NCBI RefSeq assembly: GCF_022539315.1
Contig: NC_066336.1
Location: 496,001 to 560,000, forward strand
DNA length: 64,000 nucleotides
Direction: 5' to 3'
Source of the DNA: Serinus canaria
Lineage: Eukaryota; Chordata; Aves; Passeriformes; Fringillidae
Of the stretch, positions 54,300-64,000 are shown piece by piece (position 1 is the first letter of the stretch; each line of letters opens with the position of its first letter). Position numbers and translations under genes: made by a program. A model generated the notes under the pieces. That model saw only the letters and a list, made by a program, of their open reading frames with translations, was not told the DNA's origin and searched no databases.

Positions 54300-57200
54300 A
54301 GGAGAGGGATGGGATGATCCTTAATGCCCCCTCCACACCATTCCTTGGATTTTAAGAGGGAAATCCCAGAGCCTCTGGCAGGAGCAGCACAGGGGGCTCA
54401 GAGCAGCCCCAGCAGCTGCTGAGCTCAGGGAAAGCTTCACTCTCCACTCCTTCCTAAGTTCTTTTCCGTTTTAATTCCACTTGCTACAGCAAAGCCGTAT
54501 TTAAATTAAAACAGTCCTCCAGCCTGCAGAGAAAACACACAGAGCCATCCATTTCCACGAGCAAAAGGGGCAGGAAATCCAAGCAAGATTTATACAGTTA
54601 TTCCTCTGTAATTATCCAGAAGAGAGAGAAAGCGCTGGGGTCAGCAGTATCTCATTCATTATCACACACCAGCAGCTTCTTAGGCTTTAATTCTGGTTTA
54701 TTTTTTTTGCAATCCCCTGCCTACATCCAGATTGAGGGTGATGTGCTGGGAAAATAAAGCTCTTTGCTGCTAATGGGTGAAATAAAGCTCCCCCAGACCA
54801 GAGTCGCCCCAGGGCCCAGGTGTGGCTGTCACCTGCTGCAGGGTGACCAGGCCACCATCTGATCTAGGGAAATAAAGAGTAAAATGAAAAGTAATTCAAA
54901 GGGAGGAGGGAAAATAAGAAGCCCTTTGAGAGCTGATATTTTAATTTGCCTTTTGCTGTAACAGCTCCATCCATTCCTTCTTTTCAGCCCCTAAGCAGCT
55001 GGTGGTGCTGCTGTGGTTTATGGCAGGAGAAGAACCCTGGGATCCTGTGCTGGTGGCACTAAATCACTGTGGCACTTCCCTCTGGTTCCAGAACAAAACT
55101 CTCCTACCCACAGGGAGACCCCAGAAATGCAGCAAAGTGGGGGAGAAAAGCCCCAAACCTGCCAAATTTGGGCTTTCCAGGCCTCCTCCCAGTGCCAGGC
55201 TGGTCAGGCTGCCCCAGCTCCAGCCTGGTCCCCACGGTGGGACCTGCAGGTGCCCCTGCTGGGGGATTGTTCTCTCCCCAGCCCAGTTTAGGATTTCTCC
55301 ATCCCAGAGGGAGAGGTTTTGCCCCAGCACCTCCCCAGCCCCGGCTGAGAAGCTCTGGAGGGGCTCAGCCCAGGGTGAGGGAGGGCTCCAGAGGAAGCAG
55401 GAGGGAGCAAAGGCTGCTCTGGGGCACAGAGCACAATCCACGGGAGGGGTCACTGGGAGAACACGGCTGAGGGAGCAACTGAAGGGATTAACCCTGGAAA
55501 AAGCCCATTTTCCACCTCCAGGAGAGCCAGAGGTGCTGAGAAGCTGCTGGGGCAGGAGAGGCTCCAACCCCAGCTCGAGGTGACCGACCTGAGGCACTTT
55601 GAGAACAAGATGTGCTGACTGGGGAAGGATTTTTTACAAGGGCATTTAAAGCTCATTAGAAGAGCTAATGGGAGTTTTTAATTTCGGGCCTGGGACTTCC
55701 TGGGGCACCCTCACACGCTCAGACAGGGCTCAGATAAAAGAGGTCCATAGGAACAGCTTTATGATCATGATTTTCTGCTTAATTAAAGATCCTCCTCTTC
55801 AATTACTGCAGCTTAATCTGGGTGTACAGGCCTCTAAGTGGCATCAGCTGAGGACACAGCCCCGAGCAGATTGAAGCACTGACACTGGTTTAGGCCCTGC
55901 TTGGCTTTTCCTGACTTCTTTCCAGGGCAAGGAAGGTTTGTTTATTTATTGGAGGAGTCAGAGCTGCTGTCCTCGTGCCTCCAGCTGGGTATCACTGACA
56001 CCCTGGGGCTGGTGGCTCCCAGGTTTCTTCTACGGTTTTAAAAGCTGCAAACATTACAAAAAGCTGATTTTTTCTTCCCCCCAGGTGCTGGACAGGAACA
56101 AGTCCCAGCACAGCCCCAAAGCTCCCAGGCTGAGTGGCCAGGACCTGAGCAAAGTTCAGCTGAGGAGCCACAATAAATCAGTATTTTTAATATTCTTCTA
56201 TCTGGAGGATCAATCTTCAGGACTTATTCCCAAAGTCATTAATCACACTGTGAAGTAAATCCACAAAGCTTTGTGCTCTCCTGGAGTTTGGAGCTGGAAT
56301 TCCAAGAGTTTCAAGGTGATGCCTTTGGAGCTGCATGGTTTCCATGTCCTCAGTGACATCTAATATCTCACAGGACATTTATGGCACCCTTCAGCTGGGA
56401 CCACTCTGCTTCCTCTCCCATTCTCCAGGGGGGAATTCAAACAGAGGACTTTGGATATTTTCTCTCTGATGGGGAGATTAGAGACTGGATTGGGAAAATA
56501 ATTCCATTTTAAAGCTGTTCTGCACAGTCCAAACCCCAGCAAACAACAGGAACTTTGACGCCAGTTCTCTCAGAGTGAGGCAATTTTTACAGAAACCATG
56601 CAGGCAGTTAATGATCCCATCAGGAAGTTTCATTCCCAGAAGGGGATGTGGGAGCTTTGCTATAAATTAATCCATCCAAGTTTTTACTGGATTTTTGTAC
56701 CATAGTTCAAAGTCTTAAAAAGCTCCAAAAATTGGCTCTCCTTTTTGCCATGATAGAGATGGAAATCTTATAAATTACATTATTCTAATTTCCCTATTAT
56801 CTCATATACACCCTTACATTCTGATTCTGCACAATCTCCATAACATCCTTCAGATCCCATAAATTGTGTCTTTAGTATGGAGCAAAGCAGTGAGGAGAGA
56901 GATACCGGGGGGAAGCGGGAGGCAAAGGGAATCACTCCGACCTTTCATGTTCATTAAAAGTGTTGCTGGAGCTGGATTTATTATTGTGTTGTCAACTAAA
57001 TTTTGTTGGCACCCACAAGCACCTCAGAACGCTTTAAACACTTGGGCAATAACAGCCTCGAGTGTCACTGTGAGCCCGTGACACTTTGATAAAAGCAGTG
57101 ACAAAACAGAGCCATCCCCAGAGGGAAAACTGCAGCAGCACAGGGGCAGGGGGAGCAGCAGCCCCAGAAAATCCAGCAAGTTCCAGGGCTAGGGAAGGGC

Positions 57201-57522
57201 AGGGAGGGAAGGGGACACAGGGACCAGGCTGGCTCATCCTAGGGCTGGGTACCACCAGGGCCTGAGCGCAAACAGCAGCTGGGGTTTTTTTCTTGGAGCA
57301 GGGATGCAGCTGGAATTTGGGCTGTTTCGGGGCAGGAGGCAAGGGTCCCCCTTCTCCCTGTCTGCTGCTGCAGAGTTCATTGGAATCTCAGCTCCAGAGG
57401 AAACAGGGTGGGAAAATCCACGGAGCACAAGGTGCCTTTGGCACAGCCAGGGAGCCAAAGCTGCCCAGGGCAAAGTCCCCACCCCTGGAAGGATTCTGGG
57501 CCTTCGAGCACCCCTGCAGCTC
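54300..57522. other. Unique sequence; several AT-rich motif-dense stretches
   Basis: Stretches at 54590-54780 (GCAAGATTTATACAG, CTGTAATTATCC, CTTTAATTCTGG), 55730-55830 (CTTAATTAAAGATCC, TTCAATTACTGCAG) and 56930-57040 (TTCATTAAAAGTGTTGC, GATTTATTATTGTG) are candidates for conserved elements. No repeat or exon was recognised. A 193-codon plus-strand frame at 55002 has no domain. Confidence 0.3.
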
Positions 57523-57625
57523 AGAGGGAGGGCTGGGTTGGACGGGACCTTAAACCCGTGGTGCTCCACACCTTGCAGTATCCCAGGCTGCTCCCAGGCC
57601 TGGACATTGCCAGGGATCCAGGAGG
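57523..57625 (-). mobile_element. Degenerate CR1 fragment
   Basis: GGGTTGGACGGGACCTTAAA, then CAGTATCCCAGGCTGCTCCC and GGACATTGCCAGGGATCCAG, in antisense CR1 order with deletions. Confidence 0.65.
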
Positions 57626-57708
57626 ATCCTTCTGGGAGCAGAGCAGATCCTGCAGCCTGCAGAGCACTGGTCTGAGAGAGCAGTGAAGGTTCTCACTCAC
57701 CTCCCACT

Positions 57709-57712
<4 letters not shown>

Positions 57713-57739
<27 letters not shown>

Positions 57740-57750
57740 TTCATCATCAG
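57713..57750 (+). repeat. (ATC)n trinucleotide repeat
   Basis: About 12 ATC units with one CTT break. On the minus strand it would read as a run of Asp. Confidence 0.95.
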
Positions 57751-58199
57751 TAATTACCAGCTGCCTGACCCACAGCCTCCTGCTGTCCCCAGAGCTTTGG
57801 GCAGACTCCAGACATCCCCACAGCCTCTGCCAAGGCCCCCTCACCTTCCCACAGGGAAGGTGACACTCCCAGGACTAAGGGACACCGTCCTTGAAGGAGC
57901 ACCCGTGGGCTTCAGGCCCTCCAAGGAAGCCGTGGCTCCCTGGGGACCCCCTCACCCTCCCAGGGCTCAGAATCTGCAGGGTGTGATTTCCATCCTCACA
58001 CAGGGCACCACCAAACGTCGATTCTGTGCTTCTTTTCTGCCAAGGTCGGGGTTAAATCGTGAGATGGTGTTTCTCGTTGGGACGCAGATGTTTGTTAGTT
58101 CTTGTCTCTGTCCCAGCCCCACAAACCCTGAGTTCTGCAGCCCTTCACTCTGACACACTGAAAATGGAGCCCTGTCTCTCTCTGCAAGACCTTCTAAGG
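57751..58199. other. Unique interval
   Basis: Nothing recognised. Confidence 0.4.
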
Positions 58200-58241
58200 A
58201 TAAACTGTGCAATTCAGAAATGACACCTGAATTATTTTCAC

Positions 58242-58288
58242 TTTTAACCCAATAACCAACTCCGTGTTGGTTGGTTATTGGGTTAAAA
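58242..58288. repeat. Perfect 19-bp inverted repeat, 9-nt loop
   Basis: TTTTAACCCAATAACCAAC at 58242-58260 is exactly complementary to 58270-58288. The loop is TCCGTGTTG. No terminator role is implied in this eukaryotic non-coding context. Confidence 0.95.
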
Positions 58289-58348
58289 TTGGTTGGTCCC
58301 TGTAATGGGGATTTTTTTATCCAGTTACACAAAACCACCCAAACCCAT

Positions 58349-58578
58349 GGAGGAGAAGGAGGAGAAGGAGAAGGAGGAGGAGAAGGAGAAGGAGGAGGAG
58401 GAGAAGGAGGAGGAGGAGGAGAGGAGAAGGAGAAGGAGAAGGAGAAGGAGAAGGAGAAGGAGAAGGAGAAGGAGAAGGAGAAGGAGAAGGAGAAGGAGAC
58501 AGGGAGAAGGAGAAGGAGAAGGAGAAGGAGAAGGAGAAGGAGAAGGAGAAGGAGAAGGAGAAGGAGAAGGAGAAGGAG
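58349..58578 (+). repeat. (AGGAGA)n purine microsatellite
   Basis: About 230 bp of AGGAGA/AGGAGG on the plus strand with one ACAGGGAG interruption near 58499. Read through, it gives the 'EKEKEK/RRRRR' plus-strand and 'SFSFSF/LLLLL' minus-strand frames. Confidence 0.97.
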
Positions 58579-58840
58579 CAGCCTCCACCCCAACACCTCC
58601 ATCTTGCCCCATATCCATCACTGCATTCCAAACCCCAAATTCTGAGTTTCCCACCCTGGGATATCACACACTTCTATCCAAACCCCACCCCCACAATCCC
58701 AGTTCTGCCATTCCATTCTGGAAGCTTCTCCAGGGGCTCAGGTCAGTGCAGTGTTCTCTGGGGGTCAGAGCCTGGCAGCACACAAAGTCTCCAATTCTCA
58801 GCAGCCAGGGCTCCAACACAGGAGCAGCTCTCCAGAGTAA

Positions 58841-60234
58841 TCCCGGGAGGCTCCAGGTGCCTGCCTGGAAATTCAGGCTCTCCCAATCCCCAGGGTGCCT
58901 CAGGAACAGGGGACACCCAAAGAATGGGACTTGTGGCCACAGCAGAGCACTCCTGTGGCCAAAAGCCACCCAGGGACTGGGCACAGGGAAGGTGACACAA
59001 ATCCAGGCTCTGGCTCAGCAGCCTTGGCCACCTCTCTGGGGGAACGGGGAGGAAAATAAAGCAGCAGAACAAATCCTGAGGAGTCCCCTGTGCCCCACAG
59101 CAGCACCTGCACAAACCCAGGGCCCGCCCTGAGGGGGAAATGGCTTTTGGGAATAAAAACTCCCAGGGAAATCATGTCCCCTAGAAATGTGTCCATTAGC
59201 CTAAACAGATATTTTAAGGACAGGACTTGTGGCCTTGCCCTACTCTGTTTTCAGAGCTTTTACACATCATTTTACCTAATAAAAAACCTTCCCACCTTGC
59301 TTTTACTGTTTAACACATCAAATTTCTGCTTTGTTTTCCAGCTGATGCGTTGCTACCAAAATTTTCCTTGTTATCTCAGCCTGGAGCCCATTTTCAGCAC
59401 AGAATAACACTTTCACCCTCAAAAGGAGCAAGTGAAAGGCAGAGAGGGCAGAAATAACCTTTCCAAATGACCAAATGCAGCAGAGGCATCCAATTTGCTT
59501 GCCTTGCAAGTTGAAAATCTGGGGGGCTCAAAGTCCTTCTGTGCTGCAGAATGGGGGAAATTAGGTTTGACCTTCAGCTTTTCAATTCAGGAGGGGATTT
59601 GGGAGCCTCCAGCAGTTTCTGTCCTGCTGTGACACATCACAAATGGACCCTTAAGTGTCCCAAACACCAATTTCCCCCTGGCTCCAGCCTGAAAGAACAA
59701 ATGCTTCAAATTGCAGCACGTTAAGGAGCTGGAATCTGTATTTTGCCTCCCTTTAAGAGTAAAGGTCAGAAGTACAAAGTGGATTTTTTTGAGAAATACA
59801 AACTCTGTTACTGACTCCTGCAGAACTCCACCTGTGAGGGTGTCCCCCTGCAGGGACTGGGGGTCCTTAAATTCACAGAACTTCAGTTTTGCTCAGGTCA
59901 TCTCAATATGAGAACCAGCAAGCTTCCTTTATTGATTAGAGCATCAGACATTTAAGCACAACACAAAATAAGCTCATGCATCTTCTGTAAGCTGAGCAAT
60001 CTGGTGGTTATTCTTATTTCCTCATTCTTTACAACTTACATCTCCCTTTTCTCATGCTCTGCTCTCAGCTACCCCATTGCAGGCAGGTGATGGAGGGGAA
60101 GCTGCAGCTCCAGGGAAAAAGTTGGGAATTGTCCTCAGGAGGCACCTCCAGCATGGGAGGTTGGAACCCAGCCTGGCAGGACTTAGGACAAGCTGAGAGC
60201 AAAGTGCTTTCCCTGATTGCTGAGGAAAATCAGA
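58841..60234. other. Unique sequence; weak LTR-like stretch at 59880-60040
   Basis: 59880-60040 read on the minus strand contains AATCAATAAAGGAAGCTTGC, like an LTR R region, but no ends were found. Nothing else recognised. Confidence 0.3.
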
Positions 60235-60266
60235 TTGTTGTTGTTGTTATTATTATTATTATTATT
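60235..60266 (+). repeat. (TTG)n(TTA)n microsatellite abutting a CR1
   Basis: TTG units pass into TTA units and stop exactly where CR1 homology starts. Confidence 0.93.
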
Positions 60267-60480
60267 CAGCCTGGAGAAGAGAAACTTTGGGGTCACTTCA
60301 CTGCAGCCATCCAGCTCCTGAAGCAGCTGCAAGAAAGGTGGAGAAAAGCTTTTTACAAGGGCCTGGAGTGGCAGAATGAGGGGGAACGGCCTTGCACGGA
60401 AAGGGAGGAGGTTTAGCTGGAATATTGGGAATTCTGGTGGGGAGGCCCTGGCAGAGGTTGCCCAGAGAAGCTCTGAGGGG
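60267..60480 (+). mobile_element. CR1 LINE fragment, sense
   Basis: TCAGCCTGGAGAAGAGAAAC, TTTTTACAAGGGCCTGGAGT, GGCAGAATGAGGGGGAACGG, GAGGTTTAGCTGGAATATTG and GGTTGCCCAGAGAAGCTCTG follow the usual CR1 ORF2-3' order. Truncated at both ends. Confidence 0.8.
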
Positions 60481-61058
60481 TCCTGAGTGAGCTTCCAAGA
60501 CGGAGAGATTGGTGCCCACAGAAGTCTCAGCCAAGAGGAGCTCAGCACCCAGAAGGAGCAATTTAAATCCCAAATTCCAAGCTCCAAGGAAAAAGCCCTC
60601 CCAGCCCACTTGGCACCAAGTTTTAGAAAGAAGTTTTTATGATCATCATCATCACCTGCCCTCCACTGAAACCATCCTTTTCCCCTACCCTGATGAGACC
60701 TTCCCTGCTTAATAAATCATCACATGTAAAAAAAGCCGCAGAAATAGCAGAGGGGAAAGGCAGCTCAGTAAAAACAGAATAATTTCTTTCCAATCATGTA
60801 GCCTTGGGACATCTTCCATAATTCCTCTCTGTTTGCATTTTAACTGCCTCGAGGATAACTTTCTATCATCCCCTTGAATTTTTGAGCTTTTAACCCTGTG
60901 ATGGTACCCAGTGATGGTTAAAGGGCTTTAAGAACTCAAGTTTTTTAAGGGGCACAGCTCTGCCCCCACTCCTATAAGCTCCAGCACTGCACTTTAACCA
61001 CTCTGCTGAAACATTTTAGCTGTGGCTCTGCTAAGTGGTAAAAAAATCCACTCTGGAC
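60481..61058. other. Unique sequence
   Basis: Nothing recognised. Confidence 0.4.
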
Positions 61059-61472
61059 TGTGGCAGTCACATTCTCTGAAAAATCCCTTCACCCAGGATT
61101 TTTCTCCTGGGAAGCTGAGAGGCCTCAGAGAAAAGGGAAACAATTCTGATCTCATTTGCTTCTCCTGTGCTGTGCTGATGTGGAATGTGTTTGGGGATTG
61201 TTCACCCCCAGGTGATTGTTCCATTGCATTCTGCTGGGAGTTGTTTTCACTCTCTGGCCAGTCAGGGCCAGGCTGTGTCAGACTCTGGAGAGAATCAGAA
61301 GTTTGCATTATTATCTTTTAGCATTCTCTAAGTGTCCTTTCTGTATTCTTTAGTTAGTTTAGTATGGCATTCTTTAATATATGATACTGTAATAAAGTAA
61401 TAAATCAGCCCTCTGAGAAGGTGGGGTCAGATGCATCATTGCTGCCCTTGTCAGGACATTCCCACAAATACA
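61059..61472 (+). mobile_element. Solo LTR, relative of the 3.2-kb and 21.6-kb LTRs
   Basis: Starts TGTGGCAGTCACATTCTCTG, then GAAAAATCCCTTCACCCAGG, GGGAAGCTGAGAGGCCTCAG, TGATGTGGAATGTGTTTGGG, and two poly(A) signals AATAAA (61391-61396, 61399-61404). The 3' end lies near ACAAATACA. No target duplication identified. Confidence 0.75.
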
Positions 61473-63185
61473 ATACTGAACACAAGACATCTCTAAACAC
61501 CCCAAACCTGCTGGGACCCTCCTGCCTCCACTTCCCTTTAAGCTTCCTCCACTTCCAGAAGAAACCCCACATTACCAGCGCTCCCCTAGTGGGTTTCTTG
61601 GCTGTGAAGATTTAAATGTGAGGACATTTTGTCTCTGCAGCTGAGAGGCTGCTCTAGAGCTGCCTCTGGAGCTGGGGGCTGTGCACAGCTCTGTGTCCCT
61701 GCTGGGTTTCCTGCACTGTCACTCCTGGTGCCCAAACACATCCAAACAAACCCTCACGGCATTTCCCAGCTCATGTGGGGCAAACCACAGCTCCTGTCAT
61801 CCCTGAGAGCAATTCCAGGGCCAGAGCTCGGTGAAACCACAATCCCAACCTTGCCCCCTCTGCCAGGCCTCTCCCTCTTCCCTTCCAGGGAATTCTTCTG
61901 CTTTTACAGCATGTCTTGGTTTGAACAGCCAGGTGTCTGCTGAGAGAGGCAGGAGCCTCCCCTGAAATGGAAAATGTAAACTCCCTCCTTTGAATTATTA
62001 TAAATGTGAAATTAAAGGTCTCTCAGGCAAAGATATGGGAATGGGAATAACAGTTCTGTACTGGGAAATGAAAAATCCAAATGCAAGAGTGCAACCAAAG
62101 CCCTGGCAGAGTGAGAGCAGGCCCTGGCACGCTGTGGCTCAGGGTGGGGGCACAGTCCCATGCCAGGGGGGCTCAGCCCTCCTGCAGTGCCAGCTGTGGC
62201 TCTGCTGGAGCAGGGATCCTGCACAAGGGGGGAGTTTTCCTCTGCAGCTCCAGGGCTGCTGGAGATGGGCCTGCTCTCCCTCTGGGAATGCAGGGCAGCA
62301 GAAAGCTGCTCCTCTGGGAATGCAGGGGGCAAAGGCTGCTGGGCTGTTCCAGGGCAGATTGGATCCAGGCAGGAATGCTTGGCTCCTCCCCTGGGCGCAG
62401 CATCTCCCCATGGGATGCTGGAATTGGATCAGCCCTGCAGGGACACTCAGTGGCCATGGACAGCAGAGATCTCCTGGAGGGAGGGTTGGCTGTGGCAGAG
62501 AGAAAGAAACCTGCCCCAGGGACAGCAGAGAGCTGCCCAGCTCTGACAGGGGGGGACAGAACACACACAGATCTTACACCCCAGGGCACATTGTGAGTCA
62601 TCTTTGGACTGGTACTTCCCACTGAATTCCCTTGCTGTGCTACTGTAGAAGCAACATCCAGGGATAAACCCCCAATTCCCTCTCTCCCTCCTCCTCCTCT
62701 CCCTGGGAAGTTTGTGTTCCTGAGCCACAGCAGGCCCAGCCTGTGGCTCCTGAGCAGGAGGAGATGTTTGCTCACACCCCTACAAGCCTTTGCTTACATC
62801 CCTCTCCTTGTTTTCCTGATCTAATTAGTGGTGCAGAGAATTAAACCTCAGCCTTCAAGGCCAGGAACTCCCCAGGAGAACAATCCAGCTCGAATGCTGT
62901 TTAAATATGAAACAGCTCCTGTCCCGGCTGCAGCTGGGGAGGCAGAACCCACAGAAATTGTAATTACTGGGGGTGATTAACAATTGCCAGTTGTTGTCAG
63001 GGAGTCCAGAGCTGCTTTAGGAAGTCCTTGGGGGGCAGAGAGAACAACTCCATAGTGGAAGGAGAGAAGCTGGTTCTGGAAAATGTTGTTGAACAGATTT
63101 GCCAGCACAGCGGTGGCCCAGGGGTGACAAAAGGGACAACCCCAGCAGGGGAACCACGCTCCCAGGTTATCTTTGCTGCATCCCT
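61473..63185. other. Unique sequence
   Basis: No repeat or exon recognised. Overlapping frames at 61990-62775 on both strands lack domains. Confidence 0.4.
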
Positions 63186-63898
63186 CAGGAAGGGCTGAGG
63201 GGATCCCACATGGATCCAGCAAACACCTCCGCACTGATCCCACATGGATCCAGCTCCAATCCCTGCCCTGGTGAGGATCACCCAGCAAACACCTCCCCAC
63301 TGATCCCACAGGGATCCAGCAAACACCTCCCCACTGATCCCACATGGCTCCAGCTCCAATCCCTGTCTTGGTGAGGATCACCCAGCAAACACCTCCCCAC
63401 TGATCCCACATGGATCCAGCTCCAATCCCTGCCTGGGTGAGGATCACCCAGCAAACACCTCCCCACTGATCCCACATGGATCCAGCTCCAATCCCTGTCT
63501 TGGTGAGGATCACCCAGCAAACACCTCCCCACTGATCCCACATGGCTCCAGCTCCAATCCCTGCCCGAGTGAGGATCACCCAGCAAACACCTCCCCACTG
63601 ATCCCACATGGATCCAGCTCCAATCCCTGTCTTGGTGAGGATCACCCAGCAAACACCTCCCCACTGATCCCACAGGGATCCAGCAAACACCTCCCCACTG
63701 ATCCCACAGGGATCCAGCTCCAATCCCTGCCCGGGTGAGGATCACCCAGCAAACACCTCCCCACTGATCCCACATGGCTCCAGCTCCAATCCCTGCCTGG
63801 GTGAGGATCACCCAGCAAACACCTCCCCACTGATCCCACATGGATCCAGCAAACACCTCCCCACTGATCCCACATGGATCCAGCTCCAATCCCTGCCC
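63186..63898 (-). repeat. 66-bp minisatellite with 34-bp deletion units
   Basis: Full units begin GATCCCACATGGATCCAGCT and end GCAAACACCTCCCCACT. Shorter 34-bp units lack the middle (CCAATCCCTGCC through GATCACCCAG), as expected from deletion between the two similar GATCCAG/ATCACCCAG stretches. There are seven or so full and four or so short units. The 22-codon period gives minus-strand frames of 203 and 248 codons (repeating VGSVGRCLLGDPH) that change phase at each short unit; not a supported gene. Confidence 0.95.
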
Positions 63899-64000
63899 AG
63901 GTGTGCCCCAGCCTGGCTGCAGGGTGGATCACACAGACCTTGTGGTCCCTCCCCAGGCCTGGCTTTGTGTCACTCAGAACTGGCTCCCTCTAATCCTGGT

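Larger units (their letters stand above)
58200..58840. mobile_element. ERV-like dispersed repeat with an expanded purine tract
   Basis: Homologous to 17150-17560 on the same strand: TGACACCTGAATTATTTTC, ATGGGGATTTTT, CCACCCAAACCCATGGAG, purine tract, CATTCCAAACCCCAAATTCT, GTGTTCTCTGGGGGTCAG. The tract at 58349-58578 is over 200 bp here versus about 40 bp at 17 kb. The element also carries a perfect hairpin at 58242-58288 that the other copy lacks. Family and exact ends uncertain. Confidence 0.5.

Noticed and set aside
55002..55583. 193-codon plus-strand frame as a gene
   Set aside because: No recognised domain, no splice or promoter context, overlapping frames of similar length on the other strand, and GC-rich DNA in which long chance frames are common.
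58242..58288. Intrinsic transcription terminator
   Set aside because: The hairpin is not followed by a T run and the sequence is from a eukaryote, where such terminators are not used by Pol II.
62977..63889. Minus-strand frames of 203-248 codons with a 22-residue repeat (VGSVGRCLLGDPH)
   Set aside because: The frame changes at each 34-bp short unit, which argues against selection on a protein. The DNA is a plain minisatellite.
1..64000. tRNA, rRNA, snRNA or microRNA genes
   Set aside because: No cloverleaf, A/B box set or known small RNA sequence was recognised on either strand by eye; a covariance-model search was not possible.

Overview
The window looks like non-coding avian nuclear DNA, most likely from a passerine. 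CR1 LINE remnants with the typical 8-bp 3' terminal repeats (AATCACAG in antisense) recur throughout, always 5'-truncated. They are mixed with short TG...CA solo LTRs of the kinds common in songbird genomes and with many GC-rich minisatellites. There is no bacterial-style gene density, no operon structure, no tRNA or rRNA and no CRISPR array. I found no intact protein-coding gene. The only recognisable coding remnants are decayed C-terminal pieces of CR1 ORF2, best preserved at 50.2-50.9 kb. One possible terminal exon near 17.0 kb is offered at low confidence.

Layout. 0-11.4 kb: solo LTRs and CR1 fragments, including an LTR nested in a CR1 (3.1-3.8 kb), a CR1 whose interior became a 31-bp minisatellite (6.8-7.6 kb), and a 196-bp TG...CA element nested in another CR1 (9.8-10.3 kb). 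11.4-17.5 kb: mostly unique sequence with regulatory-looking AT-rich stretches, a CR1 carrying thirteen 21-bp units (13.8-14.5 kb) and a 705-bp LTR (15.6-16.3 kb). 18-26 kb: very tandem-repeat rich (18/19-bp, 44-bp, 17-bp and 11-bp arrays), with CR1 and LTR copies between. 26-31 kb: mainly unique, with an LTR inserted into a degenerate minisatellite (28.5-29.25 kb) and a conserved-looking AT-rich block (31.0-31.3 kb). 31.5-32.1 and 44.9-45.4 kb: two long ATGG microsatellites. 34-42.6 kb: CR1 and LTR insertions, including the second 705-bp LTR, which splits a CR1. 46.9-48.2 kb: a 1.3-kb G-rich 9-bp array. 50-54.3 kb: the best-preserved CR1, a composite minisatellite and two related LTRs in opposite orientation. 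57.5-64 kb: an ERV-like repeat containing an AGGAGA array and a perfect hairpin, a CR1, an LTR and a 66-bp minisatellite.

Main theme. The window reads as a record of retrotransposon insertion, nested insertion and tandem-repeat growth inside retrotransposons. At least three kinds of array sit inside transposable elements: a 21-bp unit in several CR1 copies, a 31-bp unit in one CR1, and AGGAGA in an ERV-like element. Nearly all long open reading frames here are by-products of tandem repeats whose period is a multiple of three or which lack stop codons. No new protein system is supported. The most original signal is the variable-number 21-bp repeat found at the same internal site of several independent CR1 copies.
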